DNA of 12,884 nucleotides from JAJYIV01 sp964499955 (lineage in GTDB: Bacteria > Patescibacteriota > Patescibacteriia > UBA9934 > GWF2-40-263): assembly GCA_964499955.1 (NCBI GenBank), contig CAZCMI010000025.1:1-12884 (forward strand), in the 5' to 3' direction. Both the position numbers and the translations under genes were made by a program. The notes below the pieces were generated by a model. That model saw only the letters and a list, made by a program, of their open reading frames with translations, ran no database searches and was not told the DNA's origin. Shown in pieces: positions 1 through 7,699 of the stretch. Within the stretch, counting starts at the first letter, position 1. Each line of letters starts with the position of its first letter.

Positions 1-66
<66 letters not shown>

Positions 67-84
67 GCGTGTTTTCCTTCGTGC

Positions 85-108
85 GGCGGGATCGTATCAG
101 ATCCCGCC
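85..108 (-). other. Perfect 9-bp hairpin with the TPR gene stop codon in its loop
   Basis: GGCGGGATC (85-93) and GATCCCGCC (100-108) are exact inverted repeats around a 6-nt loop. The TGA stop of the TPR gene (99-97) lies across the loop and its edge. There is no T-tract after it on the minus strand, so it is not a classical intrinsic terminator. It could be an RNA 3'-end or processing structure between the mRNA and the downstream tRNA. Confidence 0.55.
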
Positions 109-897
109 ACGTTTGTGAAGACTCTCCACCCGCTCCTCGAACTCCGCGATTTTCTGGTTTTCCGGGTTGACCTCCTTGAGCATGCGCAGGCCTTTTTCCG
201 CGTCTTCCTTCAGGCCTGCTTCGACGGCGGCTTCGATGTAGGCGTCGAGGTATTTCGGGTTCTTGGCGCGCAATTCCACGGCCTTGCGCAGATAGTCCAC
301 GGCGTCCTTGTGCTGGCCGTCCGCCCCTTCCAATTCGCCCAGGGACACCAGCACGCTGGCATTGCTCGGCTGCAGGCGCAGGGCGAATTTCAGCGTTTCG
401 CGCGCCTGGTCGTACTGGCGGTTGCGCAGGTACAGGTTGCCGAGACCCTCGTAGGCGTCCACGTTCTTGGGATTGTGGCTGATGACTTCGATGTACGCCT
501 TTTCGGCCCGAACCGGCTCGTCCTGGCGCACCCATTCGTCGGCCTGTTCGAGCAGGCGCTTCACGGCCTGCGGGTCGGCCTTGGCTTCGACCGGGTTCTT
601 CAGGCGCTGGTAATACTGCTCCAGCTTGTACAGGCGCTGCACCAAGCGGCGGCCGGCCTTGGACATCGCGGCGAGGGCGGCGGACAACGCTTTGGACGCG
701 GCGCCGAATTTCTTGGCGTGCATGCGGGCGAAACGCTCCGCGATGATCCGTTCCTTGGTTTGTTTGGCGCGTTCTTCGCGGATGGTGTCCACGTCCAACA
801 CGGCCAGGCGCGGCAGGGCGCGCGCAAGCAGGACAACGACGCCGATGACGGCAACGAGGCCGAGCAGGAACGGGATGAGCACGAGCAGGTCGTTCAT
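97..897 (-). CDS. Membrane-anchored tetratricopeptide-repeat (TPR) protein
   Basis: This is a 266-residue protein. Residues about 3-26 form one strongly hydrophobic segment (LLVLIPFLLGLVAVIGVVVL), read as an N-terminal membrane anchor. A charged helical stretch rich in Arg, Lys and Ala follows (about 35-105) and may form a coiled coil. Residues about 110-255 contain TPR-like helical pairs, for example AEKAYIEVISHNPKNVDAY, GNLYLRNRQYDQARETLKFA and DAVDYLRKAVELRAKNPKYL. TPR domains are protein-interaction scaffolds, so the partner cannot be named from sequence. The start ATG overlaps the tpiA stop as ATGA, which implies translational coupling and co-transcription with tpiA. No Shine-Dalgarno sequence precedes it. 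The specific function is unknown; the fold call is solid. Confidence 0.88.
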   Translation of the reverse strand: MNDLLVLIPFLLGLVAVIGVVVLLARALPRLAVLDVDTIREERAKQTKERIIAERFARMHAKKFGAASKALSAALAAMSKAGRRLVQRLYKLEQYYQRLKNPVEAKADPQAVKRLLEQADEWVRQDEPVRAEKAYIEVISHNPKNVDAYEGLGNLYLRNRQYDQARETLKFALRLQPSNASVLVSLGELEGADGQHKDAVDYLRKAVELRAKNPKYLDAYIEAAVEAGLKEDAEKGLRMLKEVNPENQKIAEFEERVESLHKRGGI

Positions 898-1685
898 ACG
901 GAAGCGGGGGCGGCGGCGATACCTTCCAAGACGTCGGCGGCCGCGGCGATCATGTCGGTGAATTGCTGCAGTTTGACGCTGGCACCGCCCACCAGCAGGC
1001 CGTCGATTTCAGTTTCCCGCAGGAAGGCGTAGGCGTTGGACGGATCCGCGCTGCCGCCGTAGAGCACGGAGAGTTTGGTACGGTCCCCACCCTTGACCGA
1101 CGCGCGGAAGGCGGCGCGGATGGCGGCGTGCACCGCGGCGGCGTCGGCTGGCGTGGCGGCAGCGCCCGTACCGATGGCCCAGACGGGTTCATAGGCCACG
1201 AACACGCGCTCCGCCCCGCGCGCGGGCATGGCGGAGAACGCGGCGGCGAGCTGGCGCAGCACGACCGCTTCCGTTTGGCCGGCATCGCGTTCTTCCGCCG
1301 TTTCCCCCACGCAGACAACCGGCACCAGGCCGTGCGCCAGGGCGGCGGCCGTTTTCTTGCCGACGGTTTCGTCCGTTTCGCCGAAGAGGCGGCGGCGTTC
1401 CGAATGGCCGATGAGCACGTGCGACACGCCGGTTTCCACCAGCATGCGCGGCGAGATTTCACCGGTGAACGCGCCTGTTTCCTCCCAATGCACGTCCTGG
1501 GCGCCCAAGGCCACGTGGGTGCGGCCCACGGTTTTGCGCGTTTCCGTCAGGGCGGTGAACGGCGGGCAGACGACGACCTCCGGCAGGTGGCGGCGGCCGC
1601 GCAACGCCAACAAGACGCCGCGCGCCAAGGCCACGCTTTCGCGCGCGCCGACGTTCATTTTCCAATTGCCGATGATCGTTTTCAT
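894..1685 (-). CDS. tpiA: Triosephosphate isomerase
   Basis: The 263-residue product has the full TIM-barrel enzyme signature. It interconverts dihydroxyacetone phosphate and glyceraldehyde 3-phosphate in cytoplasmic glycolysis and gluconeogenesis. Visible catalytic residues are Asn7 and Lys9 in GNWKMN, the electrophile His94 in LIGHSERR and the base Glu166 in AYEPVWAIGTG. The flexible loop 6 follows Glu166 directly. Phosphate-binding segments YGGSADPSN (about 209-217) and VGGASVK (about 232-238) are present. Length is normal for the family (about 250). The start is chosen because MKTIIGNWKMN is the canonical N-terminus. It is preceded by a pyrimidine-rich sequence and T rather than a Shine-Dalgarno site. 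The stop overlaps the start of the TPR gene by 4 nt. The upstream gap to the protease gene is 149 bp, the longest in this block, so a separate promoter is possible. Confidence 0.98.
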   Translation of the reverse strand: MKTIIGNWKMNVGARESVALARGVLLALRGRRHLPEVVVCPPFTALTETRKTVGRTHVALGAQDVHWEETGAFTGEISPRMLVETGVSHVLIGHSERRRLFGETDETVGKKTAAALAHGLVPVVCVGETAEERDAGQTEAVVLRQLAAAFSAMPARGAERVFVAYEPVWAIGTGAAATPADAAAVHAAIRAAFRASVKGGDRTKLSVLYGGSADPSNAYAFLRETEIDGLLVGGASVKLQQFTDMIAAAADVLEGIAAAPASV

Positions 1686-1701
1686 AGGGAGGCATGGCGG
1701 G

Positions 1702-1720
1702 CGGGAACGGGACGTTCCCG
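1702..1720. other. 8-bp hairpin in the M16-tpiA intergenic region
   Basis: CGGGAACG (1702-1709) and CGTTCCCG (1713-1720) are exact inverted repeats with a GGA loop. It lies 17 nt upstream of the tpiA start on the minus strand, so it would sit in the tpiA leader. No T-tract follows on either strand, so it is not a convincing terminator. It could be a leader hairpin or an operator. Confidence 0.45.
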
Positions 1721-1778
1721 AAGCCGTTCACTTATGTCTGAGCGTACGAGACCAAGCCGTAAGGCGCCGGTCGAGAAG

Positions 1779-1812
1779 CGAGTTAATGAACGGCTGGAGG
1801 GAATGCCCGTTT
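1779..1812. repeat. Intergenic repeat copy A, downstream of the M16 protease gene
   Basis: The plus strand reads GCGAGTTAATGAACGGC followed by TGGAGGGAAT. The same core occurs at 3121 with a few changes. A short reverse partner, AGCCGTTCA at 1722-1730, is the exact inverse of 1787-1795. Inside the repeat, AACGG and CCGTT can pair around the GGAGG segment. It lies between the M16 stop and the tpiA start. Confidence 0.6.
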
Positions 1813-1820
1813 CCGCCCGC

Positions 1821-1857
1821 TCCGCGCCAGCATCCTACAGGCCCGACGCGGCGCGGA
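1821..1857 (-). other. 8-bp inverted repeat flanking the M16 gene stop codon
   Basis: TCCGCGCC (1821-1828) and GGCGCGGA (1850-1857) are exact inverse copies. The 21-nt loop contains the TAG stop of the M16 gene (1837-1835). No T-tract follows. This may be an mRNA 3'-end structure. A chance match in GC-rich DNA cannot be excluded. Confidence 0.35.
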
Positions 1858-3109
1858 ACGCCGCGACGTCCTTGTACGGCCCCACGGCCGCGACGGACAG
1901 TTTCTTCGGGTCCAGGATGTCCTTCGCCGCGGCGCGGACGGCGTCGCGCGTCACGCGGTCGATTTGGCGCAGGCGTTCGTCGGGCGTCTTGGCCGCGTCC
2001 AGGAACAATTCCTGCCGGGCGAACCAGTCGGCGCGCTCGGACGAATCTTCCATCTTGAGCCGCAGGCGGCCGTGCGCGTGGTCTTTCGCCTCGCGCAATT
2101 CCTGCACCGTCACGCCGGACGTGCGGATCTTGCGGAGTTCGCCCTGGATGGTTTTGACGGCCTCGGGAAGGCGGGACTTGTCCAAGCCGGCCATGACAGT
2201 GAACGCGCCGACGTCCTGATACGCGCCGTTGCCCGCGCGCACGGAATAGGCCAGGCCGCGCCGCTCGCGCACGGCGACGAACAGGCGTGAACTCATCGTG
2301 CCACCCAAAATGGACGCGAGCAAGGACACGGCGGGATTGCGCGGGTCCTTGTAGCCGTAGGACGGCCAGCCAAAGGCCAGCTGCACCTGCTCGGTTTCCT
2401 TGAAGTCCACGTTGAAACGCGGCTCCGCCTCGGCGGGACGGCCGGCGAACGGCGTGAAACCGTCGGGCTCCCCTTTCCCTTTTTTCACCGAACCGAACGT
2501 CCGGTCCAATAGGGCGCGGATGTTCTTGGGCACCTTGCCCGCCACGGCCACGACCATGCGTTCGGGGGCGTAGTGGGAATCGCGGTACGCGATCACGGCG
2601 TCGCGCGTCATGGAACGCATGAGCTCCGGCGTGCCCGCGATGTTCCACCCGAGCGTATTGCCCTGGAACATGGCTTCTTCCAGCAGGTCGTCCACGCGCA
2701 TGATCGGGTTGTCCCGGTACATGTTGATCTCCTCGATGATCACGTTGCGCTCGCGGTCCATTTCCTTCTTATCGAACAGCGAGTGGAAGAGCATGTCGTG
2801 CAGCAAGTCCACGGCGGTGGGCAGGTGCTCGGCGTCGATCTTCACGTAATAGCCGGTGTAGTCCTTGCCGGTGAAGGCGTTGTATTCGGCGCCGTGGGCG
2901 TCGAGGGTACGGCTGATGTCCAGGGTGGTGGGATGGCGCTTGGTGCCCTTGAACATGAGGTGCTCGATGAAATGCGACGCGCCGTTGATGTCCGGCGTTT
3001 CGAAGCGCGAGCCGACCTTGAACAGCACCAGCACGGTGGCGGCGTCGGTGCCCGCGAACGGCACCAGGTGCACGCGCGCGCCGTTTTTGAGGGTGAGGCG
3101 TTGGGACAT
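1835..3109 (-). CDS. M16-family zinc metalloprotease (processing-peptidase/PqqL type)
   Basis: The 424-residue product carries the inverted zinc motif HFIEH (His46, Glu49, His50). The distal acidic ligand is Glu126 or Glu127 in RNVIIEEINMYRDNP, at the spacing usual for M16 peptidases. The N-terminal half (to about 215) matches the catalytic M16 domain, including GASHFIEHLMFKGT, AEYNAFTGKDYTGYYVK and the glycine-rich GWNIAGTPE. The C-terminal half resembles the second, non-catalytic M16 domain, with LASILGGTMSSRLFVAVRER, which usually carries the substrate-binding Arg and Tyr. Length fits single-chain bacterial members that work as dimers on peptides. There is no signal peptide, so it is probably cytoplasmic. 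The start is set by MSQRLTLKNGARV, typical of the family. It follows glyS after 45 bp that contain repeat copy B. Confidence 0.95.
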   Translation of the reverse strand: MSQRLTLKNGARVHLVPFAGTDAATVLVLFKVGSRFETPDINGASHFIEHLMFKGTKRHPTTLDISRTLDAHGAEYNAFTGKDYTGYYVKIDAEHLPTAVDLLHDMLFHSLFDKKEMDRERNVIIEEINMYRDNPIMRVDDLLEEAMFQGNTLGWNIAGTPELMRSMTRDAVIAYRDSHYAPERMVVAVAGKVPKNIRALLDRTFGSVKKGKGEPDGFTPFAGRPAEAEPRFNVDFKETEQVQLAFGWPSYGYKDPRNPAVSLLASILGGTMSSRLFVAVRERRGLAYSVRAGNGAYQDVGAFTVMAGLDKSRLPEAVKTIQGELRKIRTSGVTVQELREAKDHAHGRLRLKMEDSSERADWFARQELFLDAAKTPDERLRQIDRVTRDAVRAAAKDILDPKKLSVAAVGPYKDVAAFRAASGL

Positions 3110-3120
3110 AGGGGTGGACG

Positions 3121-3154
3121 GCGAGTTAATGAACGGCCGGAGGAAATATGGCCG

Positions 3155-3156
<2 letters not shown>
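3121..3156. repeat. Intergenic repeat copy B, between glyS and the M16 gene
   Basis: The plus strand reads GCGAGTTAATGAACGGC followed by CGGAGGAAAT, nearly identical to copy A at 1779. Here the internal hairpin is stronger: AACGGCC (3132-3138) pairs with GGCCGTT (3150-3156) around the GGAGG loop and takes in the glyS stop codon. Read on the minus strand, the hairpin is followed by TTCATTAACTC. It lies 11 bp upstream of the protease start. It may be a processing site, a regulatory element or a small mobile repeat. Confidence 0.6.
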
Positions 3157-4564
<1,408 letters not shown>

Positions 4565-4579
4565 ACGGGATCGTTCACG

Positions 4580-5134
4580 CTAGATCGTCATGATTTCTTC
4601 TTCTTTCTTGTCTCCCATGTCTTCGATCTTCTGGACGTATTCCTTGGTGAGCTTGTCCGTTTCCTCGTAGATCTTGAATTTCTCGTCTTCCGCGACGGCC
4701 TTGTCTTTTTCCAGCTTGGCGGCGTGTTCGCGGACTTCTTCCCGCACGCGGCGGACGGCCACACGGGCGTCTTCCAGCCGCTCCTTCATGTTCTTAACCA
4801 GCTTCTTGCGGGTTTCTTCCGTCATCTGCGGCATGGACAGGCGGACGACGTCGCCGTCCACGGCCGGGTTCACGCCGATGTCGGCGTCGCGGATGGCTTT
4901 TTCGATGGCTTGCAGCAGGGACTTGTCCCAGGGCTGGATGACCAGGGTGCGCGGGTCCTGCACGGCAATGGACGCCACGCCCTTCAATTCCATGGGCGCA
5001 CCGTACGCAAGCACGGTGATTTCTTCCACCAAGGCGGGGGTGGCACGGCCGGTGCGCAGCGTGGCCAGTTCTTTGGTAAGGCGTTCCACGACGGCGTCGA
5101 AGGCGGTTTTTTTCTCAACAAGAAGGGGATGCAT
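4580..5134 (-). CDS. frr: Ribosome recycling factor
   Basis: The 184-residue protein matches the usual family length of about 185. Together with EF-G it splits the post-termination ribosome. Domain I is the three-helix bundle: N-terminal helix residues about 5-29, with TLRTGRATPALVEEITV following, and the C-terminal helices from about 105 on. The conserved basic face LRTGRA and the C-terminal helix motifs VRRVREEVREHAAKLEKDK and EETDKLTKEYVQKIEDM are clear. Domain II lies at about 31-104 and includes YGAPMELKGVASI and VDGDVVRLSMPQMTEETRK. Its start follows the lipoprotein gene by 21 bp. The upstream leader is GTTCCCCTTTTT before ATG, with no Shine-Dalgarno site. Confidence 0.98.
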   Translation of the reverse strand: MHPLLVEKKTAFDAVVERLTKELATLRTGRATPALVEEITVLAYGAPMELKGVASIAVQDPRTLVIQPWDKSLLQAIEKAIRDADIGVNPAVDGDVVRLSMPQMTEETRKKLVKNMKERLEDARVAVRRVREEVREHAAKLEKDKAVAEDEKFKIYEETDKLTKEYVQKIEDMGDKKEEEIMTI

Positions 5135-5141
5135 AAAAAGG

Positions 5142-5165
5142 GGAACGGTCGAATCCTAGCGTTCC
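5142..5165 (-). other. 6-bp inverted repeat flanking the lipoprotein gene stop
   Basis: GGAACG (5142-5147) and CGTTCC (5160-5165) are inverse copies. Their 12-nt loop contains the TAG stop (5158-5156). Downstream on the minus strand comes CCTTTTTATG, so the T-tract overlaps the frr leader. It could act as a weak terminator or processing hairpin. Short stems like this also occur by chance. Confidence 0.3.
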
Positions 5166-6223
5166 GCCGCGGCCACGCCGAGGAAATAGGCGTTGGGCGC
5201 GGTCGGGTCGTTCAACAGGTGCGAGGGGACGCGGGTGCTGGGGAGCCGGTCGGTGGTCCAATTTTGTCCGCCGTCCGTGGTGCGGTAGAAGGTGCCGGTG
5301 ACGGCGTAGGCGATGTCTTCCACGCGCTCCGGGCCGACGGCCACGGCGCGAATGTCCACCTGTCCGGGAGCCGTGAGCAATTGCAGCGGTTCCCACGTCT
5401 CGCCGAAATCGACGGAGCGCAGCAGGCCGTAGGACGTGGCCGCGATGGCGACCCGGGCCCCGTTGTCCTGCGCGAGCGCCCGTACCGTATCCGATCCCCG
5501 CATATTTCTCAACTGGTCGCGGATTTGGGTCCAGGTCTGCCCGGCGTCGTCGGTGCGGAAGAAGCCGTTGCCTTCGGTGCCGACCAGCACGCGGCGGCTG
5601 TCGCCGGCATGCACGAGGATGGTGGACACGGCGGAACGGTTGTCGAAAACGCGGCGCCAGGTGCGGCCGCCGTCTTCGCTCTTGTGCAGGTCGCCGTTGC
5701 TTTCGCCCAGCCAGACAATGGACGGGTTGTACCAATCCACGGCCACATCCGTGATGCGGACGTTCGCGCGCGTTTCCACGTAGACGTCCTGGTTGAAGGA
5801 GCGCAGGCAGTCTTCCGTTTTGTACAGGCGCTGGCCTTTCACGACGTACACGGTGCAGACGTCTTGCGGGTCAACTTCGACGTCCGTGATGGCGCCCTCG
5901 CGCAGCACGTCCAAGCGGGGACGCTGCCAGGCGGCGGCACCGTCCAAGGAGAAGATGAGGCCGTTTTCGCGCGTGCCGGCGTAGAGAACGGCCGCGTCCT
6001 GCGGGTCGGCTTCCAAGGCGAGGATGTTGGCGCCCGCGATGCTGCCGATGGCGCGGGCGGCGGGAAGCGCGGCGAGCTGGGTCCAGGAATCACCTGCGTC
6101 GGCCGTACGGAACACGCCGCCGTCCGTGGCGGAAGACGTGGAACGGCTGCCGGGGAACACGCAACCTTGGCCGAGCAGGACGAGGGCGGCGAGCGGGAGC
6201 AGGAGCGCTTGGGCGCGGCGCAT
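5156..6223 (-). CDS. BNR/Asp-box (sortilin or Ycf48-like) repeat lipoprotein
   Basis: I place the start at 6223, giving 355 residues. The longer frame upstream lies inside holB and looks non-coding. The N-terminus MRRAQALLLPLAALVLLGQG followed by Cys21 is a signal peptide with a lipobox-like end, although Gly at -3 is not ideal. The mature part has Asp-box repeats typical of beta-propellers: RTADAGDSWTQL, HKSEDGGRTWRRV, RTDDAGQTWTQI, RSVDFGETWEPL and RTTDGGQNWTTD, plus a degenerate LYKTEDCLRSF. Such propellers are exported binding or assembly scaffolds, and the ligand is unknown. A perfect extended -10 element lies about 30 bp upstream, so it probably starts its own transcript that runs into frr and glyQS. 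Confidence 0.88.
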   Translation of the reverse strand: MRRAQALLLPLAALVLLGQGCVFPGSRSTSSATDGGVFRTADAGDSWTQLAALPAARAIGSIAGANILALEADPQDAAVLYAGTRENGLIFSLDGAAAWQRPRLDVLREGAITDVEVDPQDVCTVYVVKGQRLYKTEDCLRSFNQDVYVETRANVRITDVAVDWYNPSIVWLGESNGDLHKSEDGGRTWRRVFDNRSAVSTILVHAGDSRRVLVGTEGNGFFRTDDAGQTWTQIRDQLRNMRGSDTVRALAQDNGARVAIAATSYGLLRSVDFGETWEPLQLLTAPGQVDIRAVAVGPERVEDIAYAVTGTFYRTTDGGQNWTTDRLPSTRVPSHLLNDPTAPNAYFLGVAAAER

Positions 6224-6254
6224 AAGCAAAAAGAGGTGAAAATCTAATGGAAGT

Positions 6255-6263
6255 ATTATAGCA
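6255..6263 (-). promoter_or_regulatory. Extended -10 promoter for the lipoprotein-frr-glyQS run
   Basis: The minus strand reads TGCTATAAT, a perfect extended -10 (TG-N-TATAAT). No good -35 is seen at 17 bp. The predicted start near 6248 gives a leader of about 25 nt before the ATG at 6223. It sits in an AT-rich pocket within otherwise GC-rich DNA. Confidence 0.7.
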
Positions 6264-6323
6264 CTAATGCATGACGCCGATTTGCGAGCATGCCCTCTTC
6301 CAACCCGGTTCGGCCTCCTTCCT

Positions 6324-7277
6324 TCACGCCAGCAAAATGCGCTCGAGGGCGATTTGGGGGGCGACGTTGTGCGCCAAGTCGCGTCGGACGTCGGCCAAGG
6401 CGCGCAAGGCGGCGGTGCAACGGGCGGGCGGATAGGCGGAAGCGACGGCGCCGAACTCGGCGCGGGCGCGCAAGGCGTCTTCGCTGCGCCCGGAGGCGTG
6501 CAGCAACAAATCGCGCAAGGAGGATTCCCAGGCGTCCAAGGTGCGGGCGAAGGCGGCGGCGCGGTTTGCGTCGTCTTTCGGGACGAGGGCGGCGGCCGCG
6601 GCGAAGGCGGCACCGGGAGGAGCGCCGAAACAGGAGAGGAAGCCGGCAAAGCCAACGTCTTCTTCCGCGCGGGCCGCGCCGTCGCGCAGCAGGCGGAAGG
6701 CGCGGCCCGGCGCCCCGGCGGCGCGGCTGGCCAGCCGCGCCGCTTCTTCCCCATCCACGCCTTGGGCAGCCAGCGCGGCGGCGATATCCGCGCGCGGCAC
6801 CGCATGGAACCGCAACACCTGGCAACGTGAAACGATCGTGGCCGGCACGCGCTCCGGCGCGGGCGCCCGCAACACGATCAGCACGCGACCCTTCGGTTCC
6901 TCCAAGGTTTTCAGCAACGCGTTCGCGGCCTGCGTGGTGAGTCGGTCAGCCTCTTCGATGAACACGGCTTTCCTCCCCGAAAACGACGAGTGCCCGAGGC
7001 GTTCCACGACGTCGCGCACCTGATCAACGGAAAGGCCGGATTTTTCCTTGCCGGTTTTGGCGTCCGTTTCCCGCGCGACGCGCAGGAAATCCGGATGCGC
7101 GTCCAACGCCGCCGCGCCGAGCCAGTGCCGCAGCAGGCGCTCGGCCACCGCGGTGCGGCCCGCCCCTTCCGGACCCACCAAAAGCAAGGCATGCGGCAGC
7201 CGGTCGGAAGCAAGCGCCCGCCGCACGACACCCAAAACCAACCCATGGCCCACCAAACCGGAAAACGGATCCGTCAT
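6324..7277 (-). CDS. holB: DNA polymerase III delta' subunit (clamp-loader AAA+ protein)
   Basis: The 317-residue protein has the clamp-loader AAA+ layout. It would act in the replisome, helping to load the beta clamp. The N-terminus PFSGLVGHGLVLGVVRRAL and HALLLVGPEGAGRT (about 29-42) are the family hallmarks. The Walker A lysine is replaced by Arg41, and the Walker B region reads VFIEEADRLT (about 106-114). The sensor or arginine-finger segment ATIVSRCQVLRF (SRC at 150-152) is intact. The ALLKTLEEP motif (about 120-128) is also typical. These features favour non-hydrolysing delta' over DnaX. The four-Cys zinc module of E. coli delta' is absent between Walker A and B. The promoter candidates lie directly upstream in the divergent region. 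The start is fixed by MTDPFSGLVG and lacks a Shine-Dalgarno site. Confidence 0.9.
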   Translation of the reverse strand: MTDPFSGLVGHGLVLGVVRRALASDRLPHALLLVGPEGAGRTAVAERLLRHWLGAAALDAHPDFLRVARETDAKTGKEKSGLSVDQVRDVVERLGHSSFSGRKAVFIEEADRLTTQAANALLKTLEEPKGRVLIVLRAPAPERVPATIVSRCQVLRFHAVPRADIAAALAAQGVDGEEAARLASRAAGAPGRAFRLLRDGAARAEEDVGFAGFLSCFGAPPGAAFAAAAALVPKDDANRAAAFARTLDAWESSLRDLLLHASGRSEDALRARAEFGAVASAYPPARCTAALRALADVRRDLAHNVAPQIALERILLA

Positions 7278-7286
7278 ACGCGAGCC

Positions 7287-7295
7287 AGTATATCA
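7287..7295 (-). promoter_or_regulatory. Extended -10 (TGATATACT) close to the holB start
   Basis: The minus strand reads TGATATACT, with the -10 ending 9 bp before the ATG. Transcription from it would start about 3 nt before the start codon, giving a nearly leaderless mRNA. The -35 position is weak. Confidence 0.45.
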
Positions 7296-7336
7296 CGCGC
7301 GGAAATTTTCCTATTGTTTAGATAAAAAATACAGTT

Positions 7337-7360
7337 TATTTTGCTAATTATAGCAAAATA
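7337..7360. promoter_or_regulatory. 24-bp AT-rich palindrome, candidate operator
   Basis: TATTTTGCTA (7337-7346) and TAGCAAAATA (7351-7360) are perfect inverse half-sites separated by ATTA. The palindrome overlaps a minus-strand extended -10 and ends 14 bp before the plus-strand -35. It is well placed to control both divergent units. The protein that binds is unknown; the nearby TrmB-like regulator is one candidate, by proximity only. Confidence 0.6.
7347..7355 (-). promoter_or_regulatory. Extended -10 promoter (TGCTATAAT) for the holB run
   Basis: The minus strand carries TG-C-TATAAT within the central part of the palindrome. The predicted start near 7340 gives a leader of about 63 nt to holB. 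No clear -35 is seen at 17 bp. The sequence is identical to the -10 at 6255-6263. Confidence 0.65.
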
Positions 7361-7374
7361 TATTGCATGCTATC

Positions 7375-7402
7375 TTGACAAATTGCCTGAATGTGCTATG
7401 CT
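7375..7402 (+). promoter_or_regulatory. Consensus sigma70 promoter of the plus-strand unit
   Basis: The -35 TTGACA (7375-7380) is perfect. The spacer is 16 bp and the -10 is TATGCT (7397-7402), extended by TG at 7394-7395. AT-rich DNA lies directly upstream and could act as an UP element. The transcript should start near 7409, exactly where the first hairpin begins. This is the strongest promoter-like sequence in the window. Confidence 0.88.
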
Positions 7403-7408
7403 GCTCTC

Positions 7409-7430
7409 TTGCCTGGAGCGTTCTGGGCAA
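7409..7430 (+). other. 5'-terminal hairpin of the plus-strand transcript
   Basis: TTGCCTGGA (7409-7417) pairs with TCTGGGCAA (7422-7430), 9 bp with two G-U pairs, around loop GCGT. It begins at the predicted transcript start. 5'-terminal stems commonly protect mRNA from 5'-end-dependent decay. Confidence 0.55.
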
Positions 7431-7451
7431 CGACCTTTCACCCGCGTCGAT

Positions 7452-7626
7452 TTCTCTACGGCCATTTGGAGGAGAGCGAAACCCGCACGGATTCGTCCGA
7501 GCGGGTCCGACTGCCAAATGCGCGATCCCGGCCTCACGGCTGGCATGGCGCATACGCCCGGCAGTCATGGGCGCGTCGTCCTTCGGGACACATGCGCGCC
7601 TGCCGCCTCCAAATGGCTGTAGAGAA
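7452..7626 (+). ncRNA. Structured leader RNA: four-way junction closed by a 21-bp helix
   Basis: Helix P1 pairs 7452-7472 with 7606-7626. It has 21 consecutive pairs with one G-U, at a distance of about 130 nt, which is not plausible by chance. Inside are three arms. P2 is ACCCGC (7481-7486) with GCGGGT (7501-7506), capped by CGGA-TTCG-TCCG. P3 is GACTGCC (7509-7515) with GGCAGTC (7560-7566), continued by ATGCGC/GCGCAT and CCGGCC/GGCTGG. P4 is GGCGCG (7570-7575) with CGCGCC (7595-7600), capped by GTCC-TTCG-GGAC. P1 hides a GGAGGAG segment. I recognise no known riboswitch, RNase P, tmRNA, SRP or 6S signature. It may be a regulatory leader or part of a larger functional RNA. Confidence 0.75.
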
Positions 7627-7639
7627 CGGCCAAAAACCC

Positions 7640-7671
7640 ACGCGAGTTGCCATGTGCCCGACTCGCGTTTT
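7640..7671 (+). other. Hairpin followed by TTTT just before the ribosome-binding site
   Basis: ACGCGAGT (7640-7647) pairs exactly with ACTCGCGT (7661-7668) around a 13-nt loop, and T7668-T7671 follow. The form is that of a weak intrinsic terminator or attenuator. The T-tract is short, so full termination is doubtful. Confidence 0.5.
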
Positions 7672-7673
7672 CC

Positions 7674-7695
7674 GCTCCCAGTGGGAGCAAGGAGG
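7674..7695 (+). promoter_or_regulatory. Hairpin plus strong Shine-Dalgarno site
   Basis: GCTCCC (7674-7679) pairs with GGGAGC (7683-7688) around AGT. The Shine-Dalgarno sequence AAGGAGG (7689-7695) follows at once, 4 nt before the ATG at 7700. It is the only clear Shine-Dalgarno site before a gene in the window and it fixes the start of the reading frame. The first codons after ATG are A-rich and unpaired. Confidence 0.85.
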
Positions 7696-7699
7696 GCAC

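Noticed and set aside
1702..1720. Intrinsic terminator between the M16 gene and tpiA
   Set aside because: The stem is good but no T-tract follows on either strand.
7452..7626. RNase P, tmRNA, SRP, 6S or a known riboswitch
   Set aside because: None of their conserved core sequences is visible and the helix plan differs. I have left it as an unassigned structured RNA.
7391..7699. N-terminal extension of the unknown plus-strand protein back to 7391
   Set aside because: It would start inside the -10 element, before the predicted transcript start, and would translate the structured leader. The AAGGAGG site before 7700 sets the start.
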